Origin: Mogibacterium diversum
GTDB taxonomy: Bacteria; Bacillota; Clostridia; Peptostreptococcales; Anaerovoracaceae
Length of the DNA: 64,000 bases
Direction of reading: 5' to 3'
Assembly (NCBI RefSeq): GCF_002998925.1
Contig: NZ_CP027228.1
Coordinates: 682,001-746,000 of the forward strand
Of the stretch, positions 26,733 to 35,370 are shown piece after piece. A program made the position numbers and the translations under genes. The notes beneath the pieces are model-generated. The model saw only the letters and a list, made by a program, of their open reading frames with translations, searched no databases and had not been told where the DNA came from. Within the stretch, counting starts at the first letter, position 1. Each line of letters begins with the position of its first letter.

Positions 26733-27743
26733 TTAATGTCCTAATAACTTAGACAAGTCCTGCCATGTGATGAGCACAAAAAGCGCCATGAGAATGGCAA
26801 ATCCCGCTAAGTGCATATATCCTTCCACCTTAGTAGAAATCATATTACCAGTAATTTTTCTAATCAAGACAAATATGATTCTACCACCATCGAGCGCCGG
26901 AAAAGGTAAAAGATTTATAATCGCCATATTTAGACTTATAAGTGCCACCAGATATAAATACGATAAAATTCCAGTATGAGCTGTTTTATTCACCAGACCT
27001 GCCATTCCCACAGGACCAGTCACGCTATCTCTATCTATCCCCTTATGCACCATCTGTCTAAGCGCACCTAGCATCTGGCTGTTAAGATTCCAAGTGACCT
27101 TCACGCCTTGACCTACACAAACAAAAACATTGTGTGATGCCCTAGATACTATACCAATTACTAGCCTTCCATCCTTGTCCTTAGTCGGTGTAATGGTATA
27201 TGCATGAATCTTTCCATCACGCTCCACTACTACCTTCATCGCTTTACCGTCAGTATTCTTAGAAATTGTTGTCACAGTGTCTAACCATGATGATGATTCT
27301 TTTCCGTCTATCGATGTTATTCTGTCACCCGCTACTAAACCTGACATCGCTGCTGGCGAACCTGAAACCACCTTATCTAGGGTATTAGTCGGCACCCCAA
27401 CATATATGGTTATTATAATCATCAAAATTAATGCAACAAGCACATTAACAGCAGCACCAGAAGCTAAAACAATTAATCTCTGCCAAGCTGGCTTATTGTT
27501 AAATGCCCCCTCTTCATCACTTTCTTCATTTTCCGCTTCCATCGCACAAAAACCACCTATAGGAATGGCTCTTAGTGAATATTTCGTCTCGCCCCTGTCT
27601 TTACTTGCGAGAAGTGGTCCCATGCCTATTGCAAACTCATTTACTTTGATATGAAAGATTTTAGCCGTTATCAGATGCCCAAATTCATGAGGAACTGTGA
27701 TTATCATGAGCATCAATATTGTCAGAATTACCGTTAGTATCAT
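26733..27743 (-). CDS. rseP: RseP/RasP-like site-2 intramembrane zinc metalloprotease (M50)
   Basis: Cleaves transmembrane anchors of regulators such as anti-sigma factors. 336 residues: an N-terminal helix with HEFGH, a PDZ domain (about 110-195), and the C-terminal membrane motif NLLPFPALDGGR supplying the third zinc ligand. I use the ATG at 27743; a GTG three codons earlier is also possible, and neither has a strong ribosome-binding site. It lies between dxr and ispG, the usual cdsA-dxr-rseP order. Confidence 0.93.
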   Translation of the reverse strand: MILTVILTILMLMIITVPHEFGHLITAKIFHIKVNEFAIGMGPLLASKDRGETKYSLRAIPIGGFCAMEAENEESDEEGAFNNKPAWQRLIVLASGAAVNVLVALILMIIITIYVGVPTNTLDKVVSGSPAAMSGLVAGDRITSIDGKESSSWLDTVTTISKNTDGKAMKVVVERDGKIHAYTITPTKDKDGRLVIGIVSRASHNVFVCVGQGVKVTWNLNSQMLGALRQMVHKGIDRDSVTGPVGMAGLVNKTAHTGILSYLYLVALISLNMAIINLLPFPALDGGRIIFVLIRKITGNMISTKVEGYMHLAGFAILMALFVLITWQDLSKLLGH

Positions 27744-27754
27744 ATAAATCACTT

Positions 27755-28903
27755 TTACTTAAAGAGCTCTTTTGCCCTAGCTCTCGCTTCCTTATCAATC
27801 TCTAAAATATCTTCAATCGTCTGTGGTTTCACCGACTTATGTTCGTCCATCAATCTGCGAAGTGATCTCTGTATGTCGAGAAAATCTATCTTACCATCTA
27901 GAATCATCGCTACGAGCTCTTCATTTGCACCGTTAAGCAGTATTGGATAACTCCCCCCATTTTCAATAGCCTCATATGCCATAGATAGACATTCGAACAC
28001 ATTTGTATCAGGCTTTTCAAAGTGGAGTGTTGAACCTTCCGTGAACATGTTTAAGCTCTTACCGGAGTAATGAAGCCTACTTGGATATCCAAGCGCAAGG
28101 CTTATCGGAATTCGCATGTCTGGAAGCCCAAGTTGTGCGATAATCGAAGTATCATCAAACTCTACCATCGAGTGAACGATGCTCTCTGGATGAACATGAA
28201 CGTCAATCTTATCGGGCTCTATATCGAAAAGCCATTTTGCTTCAATAACTTCTAACCCCTTATTCATCATTGTAGCTGAATCGATGGTGATTTTACGCCC
28301 CATGCTCCACTTCGGATGATGGAGTGCTTCCTGTAGAGACACCTTCTCAAGCTGCTCCAGGCTATATCCTCTAAATGGTCCACCAGAAGCCGTGAGTAAA
28401 ATCCTCCTCACCTTTCTTCCGCTATTCCCTTCTAAGCATTGAAAGATTGCACTGTGTTCGCTATCCACTGGGAGTATTTTGATGCCTTTCTCAGAAGCAA
28501 GTTCCATAATCAAACTGCCCCCTGCAACAAGTGTCTCCTTATTAGCAAGTGCGATATCCTTTCCAGTCAAAATTGCCTCATAAGTAGGTGCCATACCACT
28601 TATTCCCATCAAAGCATTGAGAACGATATCAGCATCAACCTTAACAATTTCTCTTAATCCATTGTCACCAATATTCACTTCAATAGCAGGAAAAGCCGCA
28701 CTCACTTGTGCGGCTGCTTCTTTATTTCCAACGCATACAGCTTCTGGTTTAAATTCCTGAATCTGTTCTATCAGACTATCTATCCTGTTTTTGCAAGTTA
28801 GCGCCACAACCTTGAACTTATCTGGATTCTCTCTAACTATATCCAAGGTCTGAGTTCCAATTGAACCCGTACTACCGAGCAAAATTATTCTCTTTATCCC
28901 CAT
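27755..28903 (-). CDS. dxr: 1-deoxy-D-xylulose 5-phosphate reductoisomerase
   Basis: Commits DXP to MEP in isoprenoid synthesis, using NADPH and a divalent metal. 382 residues: Rossmann motif GSTGSIGTQTLDI at the N-terminus, ALMGISGM, NKETLVAGG, the metal-site segment PVDSEHSAIFQCL and HPKWSMG-KITIDSATMMNK. Overlapping translation signals with rseP (11 bases apart) indicate one operon. Confidence 0.97.
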   Translation of the reverse strand: MGIKRIILLGSTGSIGTQTLDIVRENPDKFKVVALTCKNRIDSLIEQIQEFKPEAVCVGNKEAAAQVSAAFPAIEVNIGDNGLREIVKVDADIVLNALMGISGMAPTYEAILTGKDIALANKETLVAGGSLIMELASEKGIKILPVDSEHSAIFQCLEGNSGRKVRRILLTASGGPFRGYSLEQLEKVSLQEALHHPKWSMGRKITIDSATMMNKGLEVIEAKWLFDIEPDKIDVHVHPESIVHSMVEFDDTSIIAQLGLPDMRIPISLALGYPSRLHYSGKSLNMFTEGSTLHFEKPDTNVFECLSMAYEAIENGGSYPILLNGANEELVAMILDGKIDFLDIQRSLRRLMDEHKSVKPQTIEDILEIDKEARARAKELFK

Positions 28904-28918
28904 TTTTCCTATCTACCC

Positions 28919-29701
28919 TTAATGAATGAAAAATACCGAAAAATAATATACAAAAGGTGCAACGAAAAGCACACTATCGAATCTATCTAGTATTCCGCCA
29001 TGACCAGGTATTATTTTGCCATAGTCCTTAATTCCCATCTGTCTCTTAAATGCAGAAGCCGTTAAGTCTCCAGCCATCGATACCGCACCACCGAGAACAC
29101 CGATAATTGCACACTGCACTACGATGTCCGGCATGACAAAGTAACCAAATAGAGCAGAAAAAATTGATGCCCCTGCGAGTCCTCCAATTGCCCCTTCAAT
29201 TGTTTTCTTCGGGCTGAGGTTAGGTGCCATCTTATGCTTTCCAAATGCCATACCTGAAAAATACGCCATAATATCAGCTCCAAAAGCCGCAATTAGAACG
29301 AGCCAAGTTAGATGCTTATATCTAGATGCATCAATAAGCACTATGAAATATGGAAACAGCACAACATATACTATACCTGTAAGTGTAGCGATTGAGTCGC
29401 TAATTCCGCGACTCTTGATATCCCATCCATAAACTAGGCTCGCCATAACTGAAGCAACAAGCCAAACTCCAACAAAATCCGATACATTGCCAAGTGTAAG
29501 GTATCCCGCATATAAGATAACGGCCATAGCAATGGCAATTTTACGCGAAGGTCTAATATCACAGGCATTGAATCCATCAAAGAATTCTTTTACTCCAATT
29601 ACTGATATTAGGAGCGCGGCTCCTACAAGCCAGATACCACCAAAATAAAGTACTGCGAGCAGCGGCAACATCACTAGTGCCGAGATAATTCTAGTTTTCA
29701 T
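28919..29701 (-). CDS. cdsA: Phosphatidate cytidylyltransferase
   Basis: Makes CDP-diacylglycerol from phosphatidate and CTP in the membrane. 260 residues with several hydrophobic helices and the family signature near the C-terminus: SAFKRQMGIKDYG, PGHGGILDRFDS. A GTG one codon upstream of the chosen ATG overlaps the uppS stop; either could be used, as a GGA-containing site serves both. Confidence 0.95.
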   Translation of the reverse strand: MKTRIISALVMLPLLAVLYFGGIWLVGAALLISVIGVKEFFDGFNACDIRPSRKIAIAMAVILYAGYLTLGNVSDFVGVWLVASVMASLVYGWDIKSRGISDSIATLTGIVYVVLFPYFIVLIDASRYKHLTWLVLIAAFGADIMAYFSGMAFGKHKMAPNLSPKKTIEGAIGGLAGASIFSALFGYFVMPDIVVQCAIIGVLGGAVSMAGDLTASAFKRQMGIKDYGKIIPGHGGILDRFDSVLFVAPFVYYFSVFFIH

Positions 29702-30444
29702 CACTTGTCTTCCTTTTCTCTCCCGCCAAATCGCCTCTTACGATGTGAGAATTTCTCAATCATGGCCGTAAATTCTTCTGGCGAATAATCTGGCCACAGT
29801 GTGTCAGTAAACATCATCTCACTGTAAGCAGCTTGCCAGATTAAGAAGTTTGACAGCCGTTCTTCACCACTCGTTCTTATGATTAAATCTGGATCAGGAA
29901 TATTCTTATGCAGGACGCCAGTATACAGATGATTTGATACCTCATCTTCAGTCACATCAACCGAAATCCCTTCATCTGCAAGAGCCTTTCTATCAATTAT
30001 AATCTCGTTGATAGCCTTAACAATCTCATCTCTACCGCCGTAATTTAATGCAATATTGAATACGAGTCCATCGTTATCCCTTGTCTTGTCAAGTAGTTCA
30101 TCTATCGCTCTTACGGAATCGCCCGGTAGCATATTATAGTCACCAAGTATGTTGATACGAACATTATTCTTAATAAGCTCTTTTAACTCTGAATCCACAT
30201 ATTTAATTATAAGCTTAAATATACCAGAGACCTCTTCTGTACTACGCTTCCAGTTTTCCGTAGAAAAAGCATAAACTGTTAAGTACTTAATTCCAAGATT
30301 TGAAGCGGTGATAACTATCTGTTTCATCGCTTGCATACCTGCATTATGCCCGAATAGACGAGGTCTGTTCTTGCTCTTAGCCCATCGCCCATTGCCATCC
30401 ATAATAACAGCTACGTGTGTGGGTAATTTACCAATCTCTAACAT
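29701..30444 (-). CDS. uppS: Undecaprenyl diphosphate synthase (cis-prenyltransferase)
   Basis: Builds the C55 lipid carrier for peptidoglycan. 247 residues with VIMDGNGRWA near the N-terminus, FGHNAGMQ, YAFSTENWKR, and the C-terminal IRTSGE-RLSNFLIWQ-AYSE motif. A terminator-like hairpin lies about 20 bases before its start, so its expression may depend on readthrough from frr. Confidence 0.97.
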   Translation of the reverse strand: MLEIGKLPTHVAVIMDGNGRWAKSKNRPRLFGHNAGMQAMKQIVITASNLGIKYLTVYAFSTENWKRSTEEVSGIFKLIIKYVDSELKELIKNNVRINILGDYNMLPGDSVRAIDELLDKTRDNDGLVFNIALNYGGRDEIVKAINEIIIDRKALADEGISVDVTEDEVSNHLYTGVLHKNIPDPDLIIRTSGEERLSNFLIWQAAYSEMMFTDTLWPDYSPEEFTAMIEKFSHRKRRFGGREKEDK

Positions 30445-30459
30445 CCTGCAACCTCATAA

Positions 30460-30486
30460 AAAGCAAACGTGACCTAGGCCACGTTT
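30460..30486 (-). terminator. Terminator-like hairpin between frr and uppS
   Basis: The minus-strand stem AAACGTGG-CC pairs with GG-TCACGTTT (one G-U pair, very short loop) and is followed by GCTTTTTA. It lies only about 20 bases upstream of the uppS ATG. There is no room for a promoter between it and uppS, so it may be a partial terminator that sets the frr/uppS ratio. Confidence 0.6.
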
Positions 30487-30494
30487 ACTAAGAA

Positions 30495-31043
30495 TTATAC
30501 TTCCATTACTTCCTTGTTTTTACTTTCAATGATAGCATCGATTTCCTTAACAGCCTTATCTATCTTTTTCTGAACGTTATCCAGTTCACTCTTGCAGTCA
30601 TCTTCAGTAATTTCATGCGCCTTCTCTTGCTTTTTAAGCTCTTCGTTTTCCTCACGTCTTATATTGCGCACTGCAACTTTTGCATCCTCTCCAAACTTCT
30701 TGACATGTTTAATCAGTTCCTTACGTCTCTCCTCAGTTAGCTGCGGAATTGTAAGTCTGATTACCTTTCCATCATTGGATGGATTTAAGCCTAAATTTGC
30801 TTCATTTATAGCATGCTCAATGTCACCAATGGAACTTGCATCAAAAGGTGCAACCATGAGTGTGCGTGGATCTGGTGTTGTGATGTTGGAAAGTGACTTT
30901 AGAGGAGTCGGTACTCCATAATAACTAACCATTACCTTGTCGAGAAGTGCTGGATTTGCTCTTCCTGCTCTCACTGTGTTAAGGTTCTCTTTAAGAACGT
31001 TTTTAGTAACTTCAATCTTCTCTTCTAAGCTCTTCTTAGCCAT
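30495..31043 (-). CDS. frr: Ribosome recycling factor
   Basis: Splits post-termination ribosomes with EF-G. 182 residues, tRNA-mimic three-helix bundle; RAGRANPALLDKVMVSYYGVPTPL near residues 20-45 and the LTEERRKELIK helix are diagnostic. It follows pyrH by 60 bases on the same strand, the conserved pyrH-frr order. Confidence 0.97.
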   Translation of the reverse strand: MAKKSLEEKIEVTKNVLKENLNTVRAGRANPALLDKVMVSYYGVPTPLKSLSNITTPDPRTLMVAPFDASSIGDIEHAINEANLGLNPSNDGKVIRLTIPQLTEERRKELIKHVKKFGEDAKVAVRNIRREENEELKKQEKAHEITEDDCKSELDNVQKKIDKAVKEIDAIIESKNKEVMEV

Positions 31044-31103
31044 GATTTCCTCCGTGATACTTAATATAAATTTTTAAATATTACCAAACAAAGCGATGAG
31101 TAA

Positions 31104-31808
31104 CTACTCTACTAGAGTGCCTATATTCTCACCATTTATTACTTTCATGAGTCCGCCTTCTTCTGCAAGTGCGAATACATATAGCTTAATGGAATTATCC
31201 TTGCAAAGCGTTGCGGCAGTTAGATCCATAACTTTTAAATCCTTCTCAACGATATCCATATACGTCAAGTGTTCATATCTAACAGCACTTGGGTCAAGCT
31301 TTGGATCCGCAGAATATACAGCATCGATAGCCTTTGCCATGAGAATAACCTCGGCATCCATCTCAGCTGCTCTAAGAGCTGCAGTCGTATCTGTTGAGAA
31401 GAATGGACTTCCAGTTCCTCCACCGAATATTACGACCTTGCCCTCCTTCAAATAATCGAGAGCTTTGCGCCTAGAGTATCCTTCAGCCATATCCCTAATC
31501 TCAATAGCCGTCATAACTTTTGCTTCGCAGCCGATTGAGAGAAGTGAATCCTGTAAGGCTAAGGCGTTCATAACTGTGGCTAGCATCCCCATGTAATCGG
31601 CAGTAGCCCTATCTATACTTCCACCGGTACGACCACGGAAGAAATTTCCTCCACCGACAACAATAGCTACATCAACACCATTCGCTCTGATTTCCTTTAT
31701 CTGCTTAGCGGTCTTGAGAGTCACATCTGGATTAACCCCAAATTTATCTTCTCCAGCAAGCGCCTCGCCACTCAGTTTAATCAAAACTCTTTTGTACTTA
31801 ATGCCCAT
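31104..31808 (-). CDS. pyrH: UMP kinase
   Basis: Phosphorylates UMP to UDP; hexameric amino-acid-kinase fold. 234 residues with KLSGEALAG at the N-terminus, VVGGGNFFRG, and FGGGTGSPFFSTDTTAALRA in the C-terminal half. Normally preceded by rpsB-tsf; here sppA precedes it, so the usual rpsB-tsf-pyrH linkage is broken in this genome. Confidence 0.97.
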   Translation of the reverse strand: MGIKYKRVLIKLSGEALAGEDKFGVNPDVTLKTAKQIKEIRANGVDVAIVVGGGNFFRGRTGGSIDRATADYMGMLATVMNALALQDSLLSIGCEAKVMTAIEIRDMAEGYSRRKALDYLKEGKVVIFGGGTGSPFFSTDTTAALRAAEMDAEVILMAKAIDAVYSADPKLDPSAVRYEHLTYMDIVEKDLKVMDLTAATLCKDNSIKLYVFALAEEGGLMKVINGENIGTLVE

Positions 31809-31826
31809 GATAACTCCTTATGATAT

Positions 31827-32855
31827 CTATTTTTTGATGTCCGCTAGGTACATAACTGTAAACTTGTTACCGTCTTCAGATAGCTCAATGAGTTTCTGAT
31901 ATTCTGCTGCTTTACCGCTGCTGCTCTTTGACTGTATGAACTGCTGCAGCAAATCGTATACACGCTCTTCCTTTTCTGGTTCCATATAATCAAAGGAAAC
32001 ATCCTTCATCCCTTTGAATGTTCTCACAGTTTTAAAGAAATCCTCCTCGTTGCACACACCATCGATTAGACCGAGTTCTTTGGCTTGACTAGCCGAATAG
32101 ACACGTCCATCCGCAATCTCTCGCACTCTACTCTCGGACATATTACGGCCCTTAGCAACAATCCTAACAAATTGATTATATGCTTCATCTATTAGGCTCT
32201 GAAGGATTTCACGCTGCTCATCAGTAAGCTCAGTTGTCATGCTACCCATAGCTTTATTTCGGCCGCTTGTAATAGTATTGGTTTTAATCCCGAGCTTATC
32301 TAACAATCCTCTAACATCATAGAGAGTACCTGTCTTAACGCCTATAGATCCGGTCCATGTATTTCGATTAGCATAAATCTTATCTCCAGCCATCGCGATA
32401 TAGTATCCACCAGATGCGGCCTGATCTTGAAAATAGAAATAAACTGGACGCTTTGTCTCACTCTTATACTTCATGAGTTCCTCGTATAATTCGTCAGATG
32501 TATAAACACTACCACCCGGAGAATTAACACGGATGACAATACCTTTATTAGACGAATCATCAATCAGTTCATTGATTGTATGCATCGTCCAATTGTGATC
32601 ATAAGTAGCTCTCGCACTGACATCACCAATCTCGCCCTGAACATCTAGAACAGCGACAGAATTGCCTCCAAACGAACTTTTTCCAGAGATGGAGCTGAAG
32701 CTAGCTCCGCCAATATATGCAAGTGTTGTGACCACTATACCTATTGTTAGCATAAGAACAAGGACTACTATTACGGCTATAAGCCATGTATTCTGGCCCT
32801 TTGTAGATTGTCTACTCTTACCGCCGTGATTATCCTTGATATTATTGTCTCTCAT
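31827..32855 (-). CDS. sppA: Signal peptide peptidase SppA (S49)
   Basis: Membrane serine protease that degrades released signal peptides. 342 residues: a polar N-terminus, one transmembrane helix (about 24-48), then the S49 fold. VRVNSPGGSVYTSDE and the serine-bearing QAASGGYYIAMAGD match the nucleophile region; SGRNKAMGS supplies the candidate catalytic lysine. The gene lies 18 bases upstream of pyrH. Confidence 0.93.
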   Translation of the reverse strand: MRDNNIKDNHGGKSRQSTKGQNTWLIAVIVVLVLMLTIGIVVTTLAYIGGASFSSISGKSSFGGNSVAVLDVQGEIGDVSARATYDHNWTMHTINELIDDSSNKGIVIRVNSPGGSVYTSDELYEELMKYKSETKRPVYFYFQDQAASGGYYIAMAGDKIYANRNTWTGSIGVKTGTLYDVRGLLDKLGIKTNTITSGRNKAMGSMTTELTDEQREILQSLIDEAYNQFVRIVAKGRNMSESRVREIADGRVYSASQAKELGLIDGVCNEEDFFKTVRTFKGMKDVSFDYMEPEKEERVYDLLQQFIQSKSSSGKAAEYQKLIELSEDGNKFTVMYLADIKK

Positions 32856-32933
32856 ATTGTAATCCCTATATCCTATATATTAATCGATTAAGTAAACGTA
32901 TAGCTAACCATATGTTAGCAAATATCTCAATTA

Positions 32934-34118
32934 TTATCTAGGTGTTATATCAATAACTTCTGCTGAATCTACTGCTGCAATAACAAGAGCCTCTACATCT
33001 AGTGCTTCTTCGGACTTTTCAATTTTACTTAATTTTGGTTTTGTAACAGGATGTTTAGGCAAGAAAACCGTGCAGCAATCTTCATATGGCTGAATTGAGA
33101 TATCATACGTTCCAATTTCTTTAGCCTTATCCATAATATCAACCTTATCCATGGCTATCAGCGGTCTCATAACTGGCATCTTAACTACACTGTCAGTAAC
33201 TACAAGAGCTTCTGCGGTCTGGCTGGCAACCTGACCGAGATCCTCTCCAGTTATCAGCATCATATCTTTCTTTCGAACCGCAATACTCTCGGCTATACGC
33301 ATCATGAAACGTCTAACGAGCAGCGTCGTCTCCTCTTCAGGGCAGTTTTTTACAATTTCTTCCTGAATTGGGAGAAGGTTTACAACATGCATTCTAATGG
33401 TTCCCATATATCCAGCAAGTGTCGCACAGAGATCCTCGACTTTCTGCTGGGCACGAGGACTGGTATAAGGATATGAATGGAAATGAACAGCTTCGATCCT
33501 CATACCACGTTTCGCCATCATAAATGCTGCAACTGGACTATCTATGCCTCCAGACATTAGGATTAGCCCTTTGCCATTCGTCCCAAGAGGTAGTCCACCA
33601 AAGCCTTTTATCTTATCCCTAAATATATATGTGCCTTCACGTCGCACATCTACATATAATTCACAGTCAGGATTATGAACATCTACAGACAAAACCTTGC
33701 ACGTTTTAAGAATCTTAGCTCCCACTATCCTGCCAATCTCTGGCGACTGTATAGGAAAAGTCTTATCAGCCCTCTTTCCTTTTACTTTGAAGGTCTTAAT
33801 TCCCTCTTTCTCTATGAGCTCCATCATAAACTCTGCTGCAGCTTCACCGATTTTCTCGATATCTTTTTCCGCTTCAACGGCTGGACTTACTGAAGCAACA
33901 CCAAAAACCTTTGAAACTCTTCTTATTACATCTTCTCTATCAATTTCCTTAGGAATCTTTACAATCATGAGTCCGTCATTCCACTTAGATTCCGTATTTT
34001 CATACGAAGTGAGAACCCCACGAACTCTCTCAAGAAGCACTCTCTCAAAATATGGCTTATTCATGCCCTTAAGCGCAACTTCTCCGCATCTAACAATGTA
34101 AATATTTTTCTCGTTCAT
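32934..34118 (-). CDS. thiI: tRNA 4-thiouridine synthase ThiI (no rhodanese domain)
   Basis: Adenylates U8 of tRNA for sulfur insertion. 394 residues: N-terminal ferredoxin-like and THUMP domains, then the PP-loop SGGIDSPVAAFM near 185-196. It stops before the C-terminal rhodanese domain found in E. coli ThiI, as in Bacillus-type proteins that take sulfur directly from a dedicated cysteine desulfurase. Two tandem ATG codons occur; the second has better spacing from AGGGG. The desulfurase gene lies just upstream. Confidence 0.94.
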   Translation of the reverse strand: MNEKNIYIVRCGEVALKGMNKPYFERVLLERVRGVLTSYENTESKWNDGLMIVKIPKEIDREDVIRRVSKVFGVASVSPAVEAEKDIEKIGEAAAEFMMELIEKEGIKTFKVKGKRADKTFPIQSPEIGRIVGAKILKTCKVLSVDVHNPDCELYVDVRREGTYIFRDKIKGFGGLPLGTNGKGLILMSGGIDSPVAAFMMAKRGMRIEAVHFHSYPYTSPRAQQKVEDLCATLAGYMGTIRMHVVNLLPIQEEIVKNCPEEETTLLVRRFMMRIAESIAVRKKDMMLITGEDLGQVASQTAEALVVTDSVVKMPVMRPLIAMDKVDIMDKAKEIGTYDISIQPYEDCCTVFLPKHPVTKPKLSKIEKSEEALDVEALVIAAVDSAEVIDITPR

Positions 34119-34126
34119 CATAACCC

Positions 34127-35311
34127 CTATCTGAAGCTACCTAATCTTCTAAACCTTTTAACCGCTGCCGAAACCTTCGCTGCAGCTTCATCCATTTCTT
34201 CTAGTGTATTGAATTCAGAGATACTAAATCTAATAGCACCTTCAATTTCTTTGTGACCCAGCCCCATTGCAGCCAGTACATGGCTATCGCTATTCTTATG
34301 AGATGAGCATGCCGAGCCCGTTGATACAAATATCTCATCCTGCTCTAAAGTATGAAGTATGACTTCGCCCCTAGCCCCTAGAAATGAAATATTAAGAACC
34401 GACGGAAAGCGCTTTCCATAATCAGAAACGTCAACCCCCATATCTATAGTGCCGTTAACTATTATATCATCAAGTTCAGACATTAGGCCTTCACGTAATC
34501 GATTATTTAAATTGATGATATGCCTTTGCTTTTCTGCCAAATTATCATAAGCAAGCTCTGTAGCTAACCCAAGTCCTGATATGCCCTGCGTATTCTCCGT
34601 GCCAGAGCGATTCCCGTTCTCCTGACCGCCTCCAGTGATGAACGCCGGAAGCTTGAGTCCTGACTTCACATACATCGCTCCAACGCCCTTAGGTGCATGA
34701 AATTTGTGACCACTGATTGTAATTAAATCAAAAGGCACTGATCTAAGATTCATCTTGCCAAATGCCTGAACTGCATCAGTATGAAATAGTATGTTTGTTC
34801 CATTAGCTTTATTATAATCCTTGACAAGATCATATGCTGCTAAGATAGGCTGAATCATGCCAGTTTCATTATTTACAGCCATCAGCGTGACAAGTATTAC
34901 CTTATCGTCTAATTCCTCTTTTAAACAATCTAGCTTAATAGTTCCGGTATTATCCACATCGAGATAGCATATTTCAAATCCATCTTCAGCTAGTTTCTTG
35001 CAAGGTTCCATAACCGCAGGGTGCTCAATCTTAGATGTGATAATTTTGTTGCCTCTTCGTCTCAGCTTTCTCGCGGTGCTCAATATGGCGGTATTATCAC
35101 CTTCTGTACCGCCAGAATTGAATATGATTTCCCCATTTGCTGGGAAGGCTTTGGAAACCTGTCCTCTTGCTTCGCGAATCAACTCGGCGCTCCTAAAGCC
35201 GAGCATATGGAGCGATGAAGGGTTTCCAAAGGCTTCCTTACTCAGTTTATATATGAGCTCTGTCACTTCCTCGTATTGACATGTTGTTGCACTATTATCT
35301 AGATATATCAT
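34127..35311 (-). CDS. Cysteine desulfurase (NifS/IscS family, NifZ-like)
   Basis: PLP enzyme that mobilises sulfur from cysteine. 394 residues: YLDNSATT at the N-terminus, the PLP lysine in ISGHKFHAPKG (about 203-213), and the active-site cysteine loop STGSACSSH near 328-336. It is paired with thiI, with only eight bases between the stop and thiI start and the thiI ribosome-binding site overlapping the stop. This marks it as the dedicated sulfur donor for s4U, and possibly for thiamin. The GGAG site is good, but a terminator-like hairpin ends 26 bases before the start. Confidence 0.94.
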   Translation of the reverse strand: MIYLDNSATTCQYEEVTELIYKLSKEAFGNPSSLHMLGFRSAELIREARGQVSKAFPANGEIIFNSGGTEGDNTAILSTARKLRRRGNKIITSKIEHPAVMEPCKKLAEDGFEICYLDVDNTGTIKLDCLKEELDDKVILVTLMAVNNETGMIQPILAAYDLVKDYNKANGTNILFHTDAVQAFGKMNLRSVPFDLITISGHKFHAPKGVGAMYVKSGLKLPAFITGGGQENGNRSGTENTQGISGLGLATELAYDNLAEKQRHIINLNNRLREGLMSELDDIIVNGTIDMGVDVSDYGKRFPSVLNISFLGARGEVILHTLEQDEIFVSTGSACSSHKNSDSHVLAAMGLGHKEIEGAIRFSISEFNTLEEMDEAAAKVSAAVKRFRRLGSFR

Positions 35312-35337
35312 TATTTCTCCAATATCATTGATTGCTT

Positions 35338-35367
35338 TTAAAAAGCTCTCCGCAAGCGGAGAGCTTA
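35338..35367 (-). terminator. Intrinsic terminator after rny, close upstream of the cysteine desulfurase gene
   Basis: A perfect 10-bp stem (AGCTCTCCGC with GCGGAGAGCT, TT loop) followed by TTTT on the minus strand, three bases past the rny stop. The desulfurase ATG is just 26 bases beyond, with no room for a promoter, so nifS-thiI must start inside rny or rely on readthrough. Confidence 0.85.
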
Positions 35368-35370
35368 ATT

